A DNA stretch of 64,000 bases, from the NCBI RefSeq assembly GCF_900111675.1, contig NZ_FOHO01000004.1, positions 124,001 through 188,000 on the forward strand, in the 5' to 3' direction. The position numbers and the translations under genes are program-made. The stretch is from Paracoccus homiensis (GTDB taxonomy: Bacteria; Pseudomonadota; Alphaproteobacteria; Rhodobacterales; Rhodobacteraceae). Below are positions 42,508-51,259 of this stretch, piece by piece (position 1 is the first letter of the stretch; the number at the start of each line of letters is the position of its first letter). The notes beneath the pieces are model-generated. The model worked only from the letters and a program-made list of their open reading frames with translations, was not told where the DNA came from and made no database searches.

Positions 42508-44202
42508 TCACCCACGGCCCTGCGCCGCATCGCGCAGCCTGCCGATCGTGGTCCGGGTCGAGATCTGTTCGGGGTCGGTCAACAGTTCGATGACGGCGGG
42601 CCTGCCACTGTCGCGGGCGCGGGCGAAGGCGGGGCCGAAATCCTCGGTCCGGGTGACGCGTTCGGCGTGACAGCCCAGGCCCTCGGCCATGCGGACGAAG
42701 TCCTGGTTCACCAGCGTCGTGCCCGACACGCGCCCCGGATGTTCGCGTTCCTGGTGCATCCGGATCGTGCCATAGGTGCCGTTGTTGAACAGCAGCACGA
42801 CAGGTCGCCCGCCATATTGCGCGGCGGTGGCCAGTTCGTTCCCGCTCATCATGAAGCCGCCATCGCCGACGAAGGACAGGGCCAGACGGTCGGGGTCGGC
42901 CAGCGATGCGGCGACCGCGGCAGGCACGGAATAGCCCATCGCCCCGCAGGTCGATCCGACCACGCGGCCCGGACGACCGAAGCGCAGGAAACGCTGCGCC
43001 CAGCCGGTATGGTTGCCGGCGTCCAGCGTCACCACCATGTCGGCGGGCAGCCCGTCGCGGATCTGCGCCAGTGCCGCGCCCATGTCCAAGGGCCAGTCCC
43101 CATCAGGCGCGGGCGGTTCGCTGTCGGCCAGATATTCGGCATGCAGCCCCGCGCACCATTCCGACCAGCGCGCCCCCTGCCCCAGATCGCGCCCGTCCAG
43201 CGCATGGGCGACCGAGTCCGGCGTCGCGGCGATGCCAAGGTCGGGGGAATAGACGCGCCCGATCTCGTCGGGGTCGGGATGGATATGGACCAGCCGGATC
43301 GCCGGGTTCGGCGGGGTCAGCGTGGTATAGGTCTTCGTCGTCATCTCGCCCAGGCGGGCACCGATCACGACCAGCAGGTCGGCATCCTGCAGGCGCCGAT
43401 ACAGGCTGGGCGCGGTCGAGGTTCCGAAATCGCCCGCATAGACGGGCGAGAGGTTGTCCACGATGTCCTGCCGCCGGAACGAGCAGGCCACCGGCAGGTG
43501 ATTGCCTTCGGCAAAGCGCTGGATCGCGGCGGCCGAGGCATCCGACCACCCCGATCCGCCCAGCAGCAGCAGCGGGCGTTCGGCACGCGACAACTCGTCC
43601 GCAAGGGCGTCCAGCCGATCCGGGGCGATCTCCGCTCCGGTCGGGCAGAAGGGCCGCGCATCGGCGACGGCCACGGCATCGGTCAGCATGTCCTCGGGCA
43701 AGGCGATCACCACCGGACCGGGACGCCCCGAGGTCGCCACGCGGAAGGCCCGCGCCATGTATTCCGGGATCCGCCGCGCATCGTCGATCTGGGTCGCCCA
43801 TTTCGCGACGGGGCCGAACATGGCGCGATAGTCCAGTTCCTGGAACGCCTCGCGGTCGGTCGTGTCGCGGGCGATCTGGCCGACCAGCAGGATCATCGGC
43901 GTGCTGTCCTGCTGCGCGATATGGACGCCGATGGCCGCGTGGCACGCCCCCGGACCGCGCGTCACCATGCAGATGCCGGGACGCCCGGTCAGCTTGCCAT
44001 AGGCCTCGGCCATGGTGGCGGCGCCTGCCTCGTGGCGGGCATTGATCAGGGTAAAGCGATCCTGCACATCATGCAGCGCATCCAGCACCTCGAGATAGCT
44101 TTCGCCGGGCACGCAATAGGCGGTGTCTGCGCCGTGGATCAGCAACTGATCGACAAGGATCTGGCCCCCGGTGCGGGTCGCGGTATCTGTGGTCTTCAGC
44201 AT
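42508..44202 (-). CDS. Thiamine pyrophosphate-dependent enzyme, acetolactate synthase-like
   Basis: A 564-residue protein with the three TPP-enzyme domains. The TPP-activating Glu lies in NARHEAGAATMAEAYGKLTG (about 54-73), and the TPP/Mg motif GDGGFMMSGNELATA...NNGTYG is complete (about 449-480). GGAGAGAC precedes the ATG. It resembles large-subunit ALS-like carboligases or decarboxylases but has no small subunit nearby, which argues against branched-chain amino acid synthesis. A decarboxylase or glyoxylate-carboligase-like reaction on 2-keto acids from the pathway is inferred. Confidence 0.82.
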   Translation of the reverse strand: MLKTTDTATRTGGQILVDQLLIHGADTAYCVPGESYLEVLDALHDVQDRFTLINARHEAGAATMAEAYGKLTGRPGICMVTRGPGACHAAIGVHIAQQDSTPMILLVGQIARDTTDREAFQELDYRAMFGPVAKWATQIDDARRIPEYMARAFRVATSGRPGPVVIALPEDMLTDAVAVADARPFCPTGAEIAPDRLDALADELSRAERPLLLLGGSGWSDASAAAIQRFAEGNHLPVACSFRRQDIVDNLSPVYAGDFGTSTAPSLYRRLQDADLLVVIGARLGEMTTKTYTTLTPPNPAIRLVHIHPDPDEIGRVYSPDLGIAATPDSVAHALDGRDLGQGARWSEWCAGLHAEYLADSEPPAPDGDWPLDMGAALAQIRDGLPADMVVTLDAGNHTGWAQRFLRFGRPGRVVGSTCGAMGYSVPAAVAASLADPDRLALSFVGDGGFMMSGNELATAAQYGGRPVVLLFNNGTYGTIRMHQEREHPGRVSGTTLVNQDFVRMAEGLGCHAERVTRTEDFGPAFARARDSGRPAVIELLTDPEQISTRTTIGRLRDAAQGRG

Positions 44203-44220
44203 GTCTCTCTCCGGCTCCGG

Positions 44221-46089
44221 TCACTCGCCCGGCTGGGTCAGGGGTTTCGACTGGCGCAGGGTCTGGGTGAACCAGATCACGCCCGCGCAGGTCAGTCCGG
44301 CCAGGGTCACCCGCCAGTCGGGATAGATGAAGCACAGCGACCCGGCGAACAGGACCATCGCCTGCAGGGGCCGCAGCCTGCCGAAGAAGTAGCGTTGCAG
44401 CGCCGCCGCCAGCAGCACGACCCCAAGCGTCGCCTGCGCGATCACCATGAAGATGTGGAACCAGTCGCCCTGCAGCAGGATCGCGGGTTCATAGACGAAC
44501 ATGAAGGGCACGATGAAACCGGTCGCGCCCAGCTTGACCGCCGCCCAGCTGGCCTCGACGATCTTGGCCTGGCTCAGCGTGTTGGCGGCATAGACGGCCA
44601 TCGCCACGGGGGGCGTGATCGCGGACAGGATCGCGAAGTAGAAGACGAACAGATGCGCCGCCTCGACCTGGACGCCCAGCTTGACCAGCGCGGGCACCAG
44701 CAGCGCGACCTGCACGATATAGGCCGGGGTCGTGGGCATCCCCATGCCCAGGATGATGCCCGCCACCATCGACAGCAGCAGCGCGATCAGCAGCGTGTCC
44801 TGCGCCGCCGAGATCACGAAGTTCGAGAAGGTCAGCCCCAGCCCGGTGATGTCGATCACGCCGACCACGATGCCCGCACAGGCGCAGGCCGCGGCAATGG
44901 ACAGCACGTTCCGTGCGCCATTTTCCAACGCGCCCAGGATGTTGTCGATCGTCACGTAATGGCGCGTGGTCTTGCGCAGCGCGGCGGTCGGGATGACCGA
45001 CACCACACCGCACAGCGCGGCATAAGGCGCGGAATAACCCTGCAACAGCACGCCGATGATGATCGCCAGCGGGATGAACAGGTGGCCGCGTTCGCGCAGC
45101 ACCTGCATCATCGGGACCTGATCCTCGGCCGGGACCGAGCCGACACCGGTGCGCTTGGCCTCGAAATGCACGGCGGCGAACAGCGCGACATAGAACAGGA
45201 TCGCGGGCACGATCGCATAGGCCGCGACCTGCAGGTATCCGACGCCCAGATATTCGGCCATGACAAAGGCCGCGGCCCCCATCACCGGCGGCATGATCTG
45301 CCCGCCGGTCGATGCCACGGCCTCGACCGCGCCGGAAAAGGCGGGCTTGAAGCCCATGCGCTTCATCAGCGGGATCGAGAAGGTGCCCGTCGTCATGACA
45401 TTCGCCACCGCCGAACCCGAGACCGAGCCGAACATCCCCGAGGTCACGCAGGCCACCTTGGCCGGACCGCCGACCTGCCGCCCCGTCAGGGCGACCGCGA
45501 AATCCATGAACAGCTGGCCCACGCCCATCCGCTCGACCAGCGAACCGAACAGGATGAACAGCACCATGTAGGTCGCCGAGACCGAAATGGGGATGCCGAA
45601 GATCCCTTCGGGCGTCATGAACAGCTGTTCCAGGATGACCGTGGGCAGGGTGTTGGTGAAGATCAGCCCATAGGCCATGAACAGGATCGCCGTGATCGGC
45701 AGGACCGGCCCCAGCATCCGCCGCGCGGCCTCCAGCAGCAGCACGACCAGCACGATGCCGACGACGATATCGCGCGGCAACAGCGGATCGACATACAGGA
45801 ACCGCTGATAAATATAGTCGAGGTTCAGCGATGGATACAGCGCCGCAAGACAGGCAATGACCGCAAAGCCGATATCGTACCAGCGCGGACGCTCGACCAG
45901 TTGACCGCGGATATCGACGGTCAGGAAGATCAGCAACAGCGCCAGCGCGACGTGAACCCCGCGCATCACATAGGGGTTGGGCGGGCCGGCAAAGGCAACA
46001 TACAGATGCCACAGCGCCATTCCGATCAGGATCACCCGCGCAATACGCCCGATCAGCGGGATGTTGCGGTCCAGTATCGACAAAGTCAC
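44221..46089 (-). CDS. TRAP transporter fused permease (4TM-12TM)
   Basis: A GTG start with GGAGG 5 bp upstream gives 622 residues. The N-terminal about 170 residues carry the small-permease-like helices. The rest is the DctM-type large permease (SGMFGSVSGSAVANVMTTGTFSIP near residues 214-237; MGMPTTPAYIVQVALLVPAL near 435). Fused permeases of this type work with TAXI-family binding proteins, one of which is encoded directly upstream. It is a sodium- or proton-driven importer for an organic acid, presumably the sugar acid degraded by the operon. Confidence 0.9.
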   Translation of the reverse strand: MTLSILDRNIPLIGRIARVILIGMALWHLYVAFAGPPNPYVMRGVHVALALLLIFLTVDIRGQLVERPRWYDIGFAVIACLAALYPSLNLDYIYQRFLYVDPLLPRDIVVGIVLVVLLLEAARRMLGPVLPITAILFMAYGLIFTNTLPTVILEQLFMTPEGIFGIPISVSATYMVLFILFGSLVERMGVGQLFMDFAVALTGRQVGGPAKVACVTSGMFGSVSGSAVANVMTTGTFSIPLMKRMGFKPAFSGAVEAVASTGGQIMPPVMGAAAFVMAEYLGVGYLQVAAYAIVPAILFYVALFAAVHFEAKRTGVGSVPAEDQVPMMQVLRERGHLFIPLAIIIGVLLQGYSAPYAALCGVVSVIPTAALRKTTRHYVTIDNILGALENGARNVLSIAAACACAGIVVGVIDITGLGLTFSNFVISAAQDTLLIALLLSMVAGIILGMGMPTTPAYIVQVALLVPALVKLGVQVEAAHLFVFYFAILSAITPPVAMAVYAANTLSQAKIVEASWAAVKLGATGFIVPFMFVYEPAILLQGDWFHIFMVIAQATLGVVLLAAALQRYFFGRLRPLQAMVLFAGSLCFIYPDWRVTLAGLTCAGVIWFTQTLRQSKPLTQPGE

Positions 46090-46140
46090 GACGTCCTCCC
46101 TATGCGCCGGACCCTTGGTCCCGGCACCGGATGTGGAAGA

Positions 46141-46160
46141 ACGGGGCCGCGCGGCCCCGT
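46141..46160 (-). terminator. Perfect palindrome between the TAXI binding-protein and TRAP permease genes
   Basis: ACGGGGCCGCGCGGCCCCGT is a perfect 20-bp palindrome that folds into a stem of up to 8 bp in the 93-bp gap between the two genes. Like the dppA/dppB hairpin, it probably attenuates read-through into the permease and distal genes or protects the 3' end of the binding-protein mRNA. Confidence 0.55.
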
Positions 46161-46182
46161 CCGGGACATGGCCGGGGAATGG

Positions 46183-47145
46183 TTATTCCATACCCTCGAT
46201 GCCACGCTCGGCATAGAATTCCTTGGCCGCAGGGTGCATCGGCACACCGATATCGGTGGCCATCGCCTCGACCGTCAGGCCCGACATCGACTTGTTCACC
46301 GCTGCAAAGCTGTCCACGTTGTCGGCCACCGCTGCCAGCACGGCCTTGACGATTGTGCCCTCGGAATCGCAGGGCGCGACCATGTGGCTGTCATAGCTGA
46401 TCGCCTTGATCGCCTGATCGAAGCCCGGATAGGATCCCGCCGGTACGTCGCGATGCTGGAAAGCCGCGTTCTGGTCCTTGAAATGGGTGAAGGTCGCATC
46501 ATCGATATCGACCAGCGCGATCTGGCGCGACGATGCCAGATCCATCACCGAACCCGTCGGCAGCGACGACCCCAGCGTGAAGATGTCGGCATGGCCGTCC
46601 TTCATCTGCGATGCGCTGTCGGAATAGGATGTATGGGCCACCGATTCCAGGTCATCGAAGCTCATCCCTTCCAGCGCCAGCAATTCGCGGGTCAGGAATT
46701 CGCCGGTATTGCCCAGCTGCTGCGTCGTCAGGCGTTTGCCCTTCATATCCGCGATCGAGCCGATCCCGGCATCCGCGATGGTCACGATCTGGAAGAACTG
46801 CGGATAAAGGATGCCGATATTACAGACATTGGTGGTCGGCTTGCGGAACGGCTCCTTGCCCGACATGCTGTCCACGGTCGAGATCGAGTTCGCGAACGCG
46901 ATCTGAAAGCGGCCGGCATCGACGCCCACCACATTCGACACACCCGCCCCCGGCGTCACCGTGAAATCCAGGTCGGGATGTTCCCGCTCGACGATCGCCT
47001 TGATCTGACCGCCGACCGGGAACCACGATCCGCCCTGCTGACCTGTGGCCATGGTCAGGGCCTGCGCATGAGCGCCCGTCGCAGCGGCGGCAACGGCCAC
47101 GCTGGCCAGCGCGACACCGCGCAGGGTGTTGATGAAATAAGACAC
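46183..47145 (-). CDS. TAXI-family TRAP transporter solute-binding protein
   Basis: A GTG at 47145 preceded by GGGGGAG opens a signal peptide (SYFINTLRGVALASVAVAAAATGAHA), giving 320 residues. The mature protein starts LTMATGQQGGSWFPVGG, the usual TAXI-family nucleating motif, and includes LTTQQLGNTGEFLTRELL. It binds the substrate in the periplasm for the fused TRAP permease. It is the first gene of the 11-gene minus-strand operon and diverges from a GntR/FadR-type gene across about 300 bp. Confidence 0.88.
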   Translation of the reverse strand: MSYFINTLRGVALASVAVAAAATGAHAQALTMATGQQGGSWFPVGGQIKAIVEREHPDLDFTVTPGAGVSNVVGVDAGRFQIAFANSISTVDSMSGKEPFRKPTTNVCNIGILYPQFFQIVTIADAGIGSIADMKGKRLTTQQLGNTGEFLTRELLALEGMSFDDLESVAHTSYSDSASQMKDGHADIFTLGSSLPTGSVMDLASSRQIALVDIDDATFTHFKDQNAAFQHRDVPAGSYPGFDQAIKAISYDSHMVAPCDSEGTIVKAVLAAVADNVDSFAAVNKSMSGLTVEAMATDIGVPMHPAAKEFYAERGIEGME

Positions 47146-47444
47146 GATACTCCCCCATGTTGTTATGGCTGGCGCGGGCGACATGGCATCGCGACCAGCA
47201 GGGATCGGCGCCCCGCCCCTCCTCTGGCGCTCATGGGCTTTCCGACTGCAACAACCCTGCGTCACAGCACGGCAACTTGTCAAATAAAAATACAAAAAAT
47301 AGGGCCAGGCTTCAGGAAATCAAAATCTCATCCCTGTTTTTATTGGGATATTTCTGAAATCGCGGCTTGTACAGCCTCAACTTGTAATGTCATATGATTG
47401 ACAGCAGAACAGACAACTGCGACGATCCCGGCAGGAGGATGTCG
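47146..47444. promoter_or_regulatory. Divergent control region between the sugar-acid operon and the first gntR gene
   Basis: This stretch of about 300 bp is AT-richer than its surroundings, especially at 47280-47400. It contains TTGTACAG (47367-47374), which fits the T-x-G-T-x-A-C-x-A style of GntR/FCD operators, and a TCATATGA palindrome at 47390-47397. No short gene was recognised. I infer that the adjacent FCD regulator controls both directions from here. The exact sites are tentative. Confidence 0.45.
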
Positions 47445-48197
47445 ATGGGCGATATGTTTCAGAATGCGACGCCATTGGCGCGCGGCAGCACGCTTGGCGA
47501 TCAGGCCACGACCGCCCTGCGCGGCCAGATCCTGAACGGCGACTGGCCGGTCGGAACGATGCTGCCTGCCGAAACCGCGCTGTCGCAGACGCTGACGGTC
47601 AGCCGGTCCGTCATTCGCGAAGCCGTGTCGCGCCTGAAGGCCGAGGGGCTGCTGGAAAGCCATCAGGGACGCGGGGTTTTCGTGGCCAGCAACCGCCCGA
47701 AATCGGGCTTTGCCATCGACAGCCGCGATGTCGACAGCCGCCGCAAGCTGGCCCAGATCCTTGAACTGCGGCTGGGCATCGAGATCGAGGCAGCCGCCAT
47801 CGCCGCACAGCGCCGCAGCCAGGCGGATCTGGACAGCATCAATCGCGCGGTCGAGGAATTCGCCGCCGTGCAACGGTTCGATCCGGGCCGCGTGCGCGAC
47901 GGGGTCGATGCCGACATGGCCTTTCACCGTGCGATCTGTGTGGCGACACAGAACGAATATTACCTTGGCCTTTTCAACTATCTTGGTGCCAGCCTGCATG
48001 AAGTGATCGAGGCCGGACGCCTGCGATCCGCGCAGCGCGGCGGCGACAGCCGCGAGGCCGCCGCCGAACACCACACCATTGCCGCTGCGATCAAGGCTCA
48101 GGACGGCATGGCGGCCCGCAAACTGATGCGCCGCCACCTTGCACTGTCGCGCGACCGCCTTCTGGGGCATCTTTGGGGCGCGGAGGACGGCGAATGA
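47445..48197 (+). CDS. GntR/FadR-type regulator with FCD domain (first of three)
   Basis: The ATG at 47445 is chosen for its 6-bp spacing from AGGAGG. The product has 250 residues: a winged helix (LRGQILNGDWPVGTMLPAE, SVIREAVSRLKAEGLLESHQGRGVFV) and an FCD effector domain with metal-binding-type histidines (MAFHRAIC, AAEHHTIAAAI, LMRRHLAL). It lies upstream of, and overlaps by 4 bp, larE, and it diverges from the TAXI-TRAP sugar-acid operon. It probably represses that operon in the absence of a sugar-acid ligand. Confidence 0.86.
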   Translation: MGDMFQNATPLARGSTLGDQATTALRGQILNGDWPVGTMLPAETALSQTLTVSRSVIREAVSRLKAEGLLESHQGRGVFVASNRPKSGFAIDSRDVDSRRKLAQILELRLGIEIEAAAIAAQRRSQADLDSINRAVEEFAAVQRFDPGRVRDGVDADMAFHRAICVATQNEYYLGLFNYLGASLHEVIEAGRLRSAQRGGDSREAAAEHHTIAAAIKAQDGMAARKLMRRHLALSRDRLLGHLWGAEDGE

Positions 48198-48997
48198 GCC
48201 TGCCAAGCCCCCTGATCGACGCGCTGCGCGCCCCGGAAACCCTGCGTATCGCCGTCAGCGGCGGGGTCGACAGCCTGTGCCTGTCCGCCGCCGCCGCGCG
48301 GGCACGCGAGGGCCGCGACCTGCAACTGTGCCACGCCACATCGCCCGCAGTGCCCCCTGCCGCGACGGCCCGCACCCGCAGATTTGCCGAAACGCACGGC
48401 CTGCCGCTGCGGGTGATCGACGCGGGCGAGTTTCGGGACGAACGCTATCGCAGCAACCCGGTCAATCGCTGCTATTTCTGCAAGTCGAACCTTTATGGCA
48501 GCCTGACCGCCCTGCCCGGTGGCGCAACGCTGGCCGCCGGAACCAATCTGGACGATCTGGGCGATTACCGTCCCGGCCATCGGGCAGCCGACGAACATCG
48601 CGTGATCCACCCTTTCGTGACGGCACGGATGGACAAGGCGGCCGTCCGCGCCCTTGCCCGCGAACTGGGGCTGGGGCAGATCGCCGATCTTCCCGCCGCG
48701 CCCTGCCTTGCCAGCCGGATCCAGACCGGCCTGCGGGTCGAGCCGTCGGAACTGGCGATGATCGACGCCATCGAAACCGCGCTGCGCGACGATCTGGGGG
48801 CCGTGACCCTGCGCTGCCGCCGCCTGCCGGATGCCTTGGCGATCGAACTGGATGCCGCCTTGCTGGACGGCCTGTCACCGCTGCGCCTGATGCAGTTGAC
48901 GACGCTGGCCCGCGACTTGGCCCGGCCGCATGGCGGCGCGGGGCTGGGCATCACCATTCGCGCCTATAGACAGGGAAGCGCCTTCATCCATGCCTGA
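48194..48997 (+). CDS. larE: LarE, ATP-dependent sulfur transferase for nickel-pincer cofactor synthesis
   Basis: A 267-residue PP-loop protein with SGGVDS (22-27). LarE adenylates and then sulfurates the pyridinium dicarboxylate precursor of the nickel-pincer nucleotide. Three cysteines are visible: Cys93 and Cys96 in NRCYFCKS, and Cys171 in PCLASR, the latter at the sacrificial-cysteine position. Three-cysteine LarE proteins may bind a [4Fe-4S] cluster and act catalytically, in contrast to one-cysteine LarE. It is translationally coupled to the gntR gene before it and overlaps larB by 8 bp. Confidence 0.9.
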   Translation: MSLPSPLIDALRAPETLRIAVSGGVDSLCLSAAAARAREGRDLQLCHATSPAVPPAATARTRRFAETHGLPLRVIDAGEFRDERYRSNPVNRCYFCKSNLYGSLTALPGGATLAAGTNLDDLGDYRPGHRAADEHRVIHPFVTARMDKAAVRALARELGLGQIADLPAAPCLASRIQTGLRVEPSELAMIDAIETALRDDLGAVTLRCRRLPDALAIELDAALLDGLSPLRLMQLTTLARDLARPHGGAGLGITIRAYRQGSAFIHA

Positions 48998-49664
48998 CAC
49001 CCACCCCTCGGTCATGTTCGACCGAACCCGCAAGGATCGCATCGGCATTGAAGAAGCCGTGCTTGCCCAGCCGAAATCGGTCGGGCAGATCGCGGCCATC
49101 ATCGCCGATGCCATGGCCGAGGATCGCCGCCTGCTGTTAACGCGATTGCAACCCGATCAGCATCAGGCGCTGCCCGCCGCGCAACGGGCCGCGCTGGACT
49201 ATTGCGCGATGTCGTACACGGCGATGCTGGGCGCGCGGCCCAGCCCGCGCGACATGCCACGCATCGCGGTCGTCAGCGCAGGCACCTCGGATTCCGGTCC
49301 CGCGACCGAGGCGCAACGGGTGCTGGCCTATTCCGGCATCAGCGCCACCATGATCGCCGATGTCGGCGTGGCCGGGCTGTGGCGGCTGCTGTCGCATCAG
49401 GACAGCCTGCAACGCATGCAGGTGGTGATCGTCTGCGCCGGCATGGATGCGGCCCTGCCAAGCGTGGTCGCCGGGCTAGTGCCGGGGATGGTGATCGCGG
49501 TGCCCACATCGGTCGGCTATGGCGTGGCGGCGGGCGGTCGCGCCGCGCTGGATGCCGCGCTGGCCAGCTGCGCACCGGGCGTTCTGGTCACCAATATCGA
49601 CAATGGCTATGGCGCGGCCTGTGCCGCGCTGCGATTTGCCAATGCGGCGGGCGGCTTTACATGA
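48990..49664 (+). CDS. larB: LarB, nickel-pincer cofactor biosynthesis carboxylase
   Basis: A 224-residue protein with the AIR-carboxylase-like LarB pattern: FDRTRKDRIGIEEAVLAQPKS near residues 10-30, RIAVVSAGTSDSGPATEAQR near 91-110, VVIVCAGMDAALPSVVAGLV near 145-165 and PTSVGYG. LarB carboxylates and hydrolyses nicotinic acid adenine dinucleotide in the first step of nickel-pincer nucleotide synthesis. It lies between larE and a second gntR gene, with which it overlaps by 4 bp. Confidence 0.9.
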   Translation: MPDTHPSVMFDRTRKDRIGIEEAVLAQPKSVGQIAAIIADAMAEDRRLLLTRLQPDQHQALPAAQRAALDYCAMSYTAMLGARPSPRDMPRIAVVSAGTSDSGPATEAQRVLAYSGISATMIADVGVAGLWRLLSHQDSLQRMQVVIVCAGMDAALPSVVAGLVPGMVIAVPTSVGYGVAAGGRAALDAALASCAPGVLVTNIDNGYGAACAALRFANAAGGFT

Positions 49665-50449
49665 CGCCGGAGGGTCTGGATAATCCGGTGACCGCGCCGC
49701 TTGGGCGCATGGCAACGATCGGTGGACCGGGAATGGAGAATGGCGGGCTGACCATACGCAAGCGCAAGACGCTGGCAGATCAGCTTTACGGCCAGATCCT
49801 TGAACAGATCGTATCGGGCAGCCTGCAACAGGGGGAAAAACTGCCTTCGGAAAACCAGATCTGCCAAGCCTTCGAAGTGTCGCGCCCCGTGGTCCGCGAA
49901 GCCCTGCGCAAGTTGCAGGAAGATGGCCTTGTCGAGGCGCGGCGGGGCGTCGGCTCGTTCGTGCGCAAAAGGCCACCGCAGGGACTGATCGAATATGCCA
50001 CCGCCGACAGCGTGTCGGGACTGATGCGGGCGATGGAGGCGCGCATGGCCGTCGAGGGACAGGCCGCGCGCCTTGCCGCACAACGCGCCGGACCACGCGA
50101 TCTGGCGCGGATCGAAGCCGCGCTGACAACGCTGGAAGGCGCGATGCAACGCCGCGAGGTGGCCCGCGATGCCGATTTCGATTTCCACCTTGCCGTCGCC
50201 GAAGCCAGCGGAAACGAGGTTTTCGTCACCCTGCTGAATGCCATCCGCGATCAGGTCGAACGCGCGATCACCGTCGCGCAAAGCATCACCCGCGGCGGCA
50301 CGCAGGCCCGCGTCGATCGCGTCGCGCTGGAACATCGGCAGATCTATGACGCCATCGTCGCCCGCGATGTCGAGGCCGCGGGCCTGTCGATGTCCTATCA
50401 CCTGCTGCAATCGCGGCAGCGCGTGACCGATTACGCGCGCGACACCTAG
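49661..50449 (+). CDS. GntR/FadR-type regulator with FCD domain (second of three)
   Basis: A 262-residue protein starting at the ATG that overlaps the larB stop; ATGs at 49709 or 49733 are alternatives. The winged helix is LADQLYGQILEQIVSGSLQQ then PVVREALRKLQEDGLVEARRGVGSFV. The FCD domain includes DFDFHLAVAEAS and LEHRQIYDAI. It is the last gene of the gntR-larE-larB-gntR operon and ends 3 bp before the convergent third gntR gene. Its target is unknown; candidates are the lar genes and the sugar-acid operon. Confidence 0.84.
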   Translation: MTPEGLDNPVTAPLGRMATIGGPGMENGGLTIRKRKTLADQLYGQILEQIVSGSLQQGEKLPSENQICQAFEVSRPVVREALRKLQEDGLVEARRGVGSFVRKRPPQGLIEYATADSVSGLMRAMEARMAVEGQAARLAAQRAGPRDLARIEAALTTLEGAMQRREVARDADFDFHLAVAEASGNEVFVTLLNAIRDQVERAITVAQSITRGGTQARVDRVALEHRQIYDAIVARDVEAAGLSMSYHLLQSRQRVTDYARDT

Positions 50450-50452
50450 GGT

Positions 50453-51232
50453 TCAGCCGAAATATTCCGGGAAGGCCGCGCGTTTTTCGGCCAACCGATC
50501 CACCGTGCGGGTCAGGTGGCTGCGCATTGCCTGCGCGGCGGCATCCGGTTCGCCCGCCTCGATCGCGGACAGGATCGCGCCATGACCCTGAATGACCGCG
50601 TCCATACGCAGGTTGCCATCCTCGTCCGGCATCTCTGCCTCGGGAAGATAGACGCGGCGCAGGCGGTCCAGATGGCCCGAATGGCCACGCATCAGCCGCG
50701 CACTGGGCAAATGATCCGCCGCCGCGAACAGCGCCTGATGAAACAGCGCGTCCAGTTCCTGAAAGGTGGCGATGCTGTCAGCGTCGCCCGCCAGCCCGGA
50801 CTGCAATTTGTGGATCGCGCGCAGACGCTCCAGATCGGCAGGCGCGATGCGGTGGGCCAGCTGCCGCACAACCTCGGTTTCCAGCGCAAGCCGCAGAAAC
50901 TGCGCCTCGCGAATGGCGGCGACATCGATGGGCGCGACCAGAGTGCGCGATTGCGGATAGATCAGGACCAACCCCTCTTCCGCCAATTGCTGCAAGGCAT
51001 CGCGCAGGGGGGTCACGCTGACGCCAAAGGCCTTGGCCAGTTCGGCCCGCGACAGCGGCGTTCCGGGCGGCAGCTCCAGACGCACGATCTGACCGCGCAA
51101 CGCTTCGTAGACGCCCCGGCCGGCCTGCCCGCCCTCGAACAGGACCTGGGTCGTCGGCGGCAGGCCGAAACCCTGCGCCAGACGCAGCGTGTCGTCCGGC
51201 GTGGCAGATGTCTTGTCAAAACTGTGGGCCAT
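50453..51232 (-). CDS. GntR-type regulator with FCD domain (third of three)
   Basis: A 259-residue protein with a winged helix (VYEALRGQIVRLELPPGTPL, VTPLRDALQQLAEEGLVLIYPQ) and an FCD domain (FQELDALFHQALFAAADHLP, VIQGHGAILSAIEAGE). It diverges from the uxaA-larA-larC operon across 98 bp that contain the putative operator shared with kdgD. It is the best candidate repressor of both units, responding to a hexarate/hexonate or keto-deoxy acid (inference). Confidence 0.85.
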   Translation of the reverse strand: MAHSFDKTSATPDDTLRLAQGFGLPPTTQVLFEGGQAGRGVYEALRGQIVRLELPPGTPLSRAELAKAFGVSVTPLRDALQQLAEEGLVLIYPQSRTLVAPIDVAAIREAQFLRLALETEVVRQLAHRIAPADLERLRAIHKLQSGLAGDADSIATFQELDALFHQALFAAADHLPSARLMRGHSGHLDRLRRVYLPEAEMPDEDGNLRMDAVIQGHGAILSAIEAGEPDAAAQAMRSHLTRTVDRLAEKRAAFPEYFG

Positions 51233-51259
51233 TGCGAGCGCCTGTGGTTATTGCTAATA

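Noticed and set aside
42508..44202. Biosynthetic acetolactate synthase (IlvB)
   Set aside because: No IlvN-type small subunit or other branched-chain genes nearby; the gene is embedded in a catabolic sugar-acid operon.
42043..47397. An uninterrupted plus-strand frame of 1784 codons opposite the sugar-acid operon
   Set aside because: It is antisense to five well-supported genes, consists of Arg/Asp/His/Gln-rich low-complexity translation with no domain, and arises because stop codons are rare on the strand opposite high-GC3 genes.
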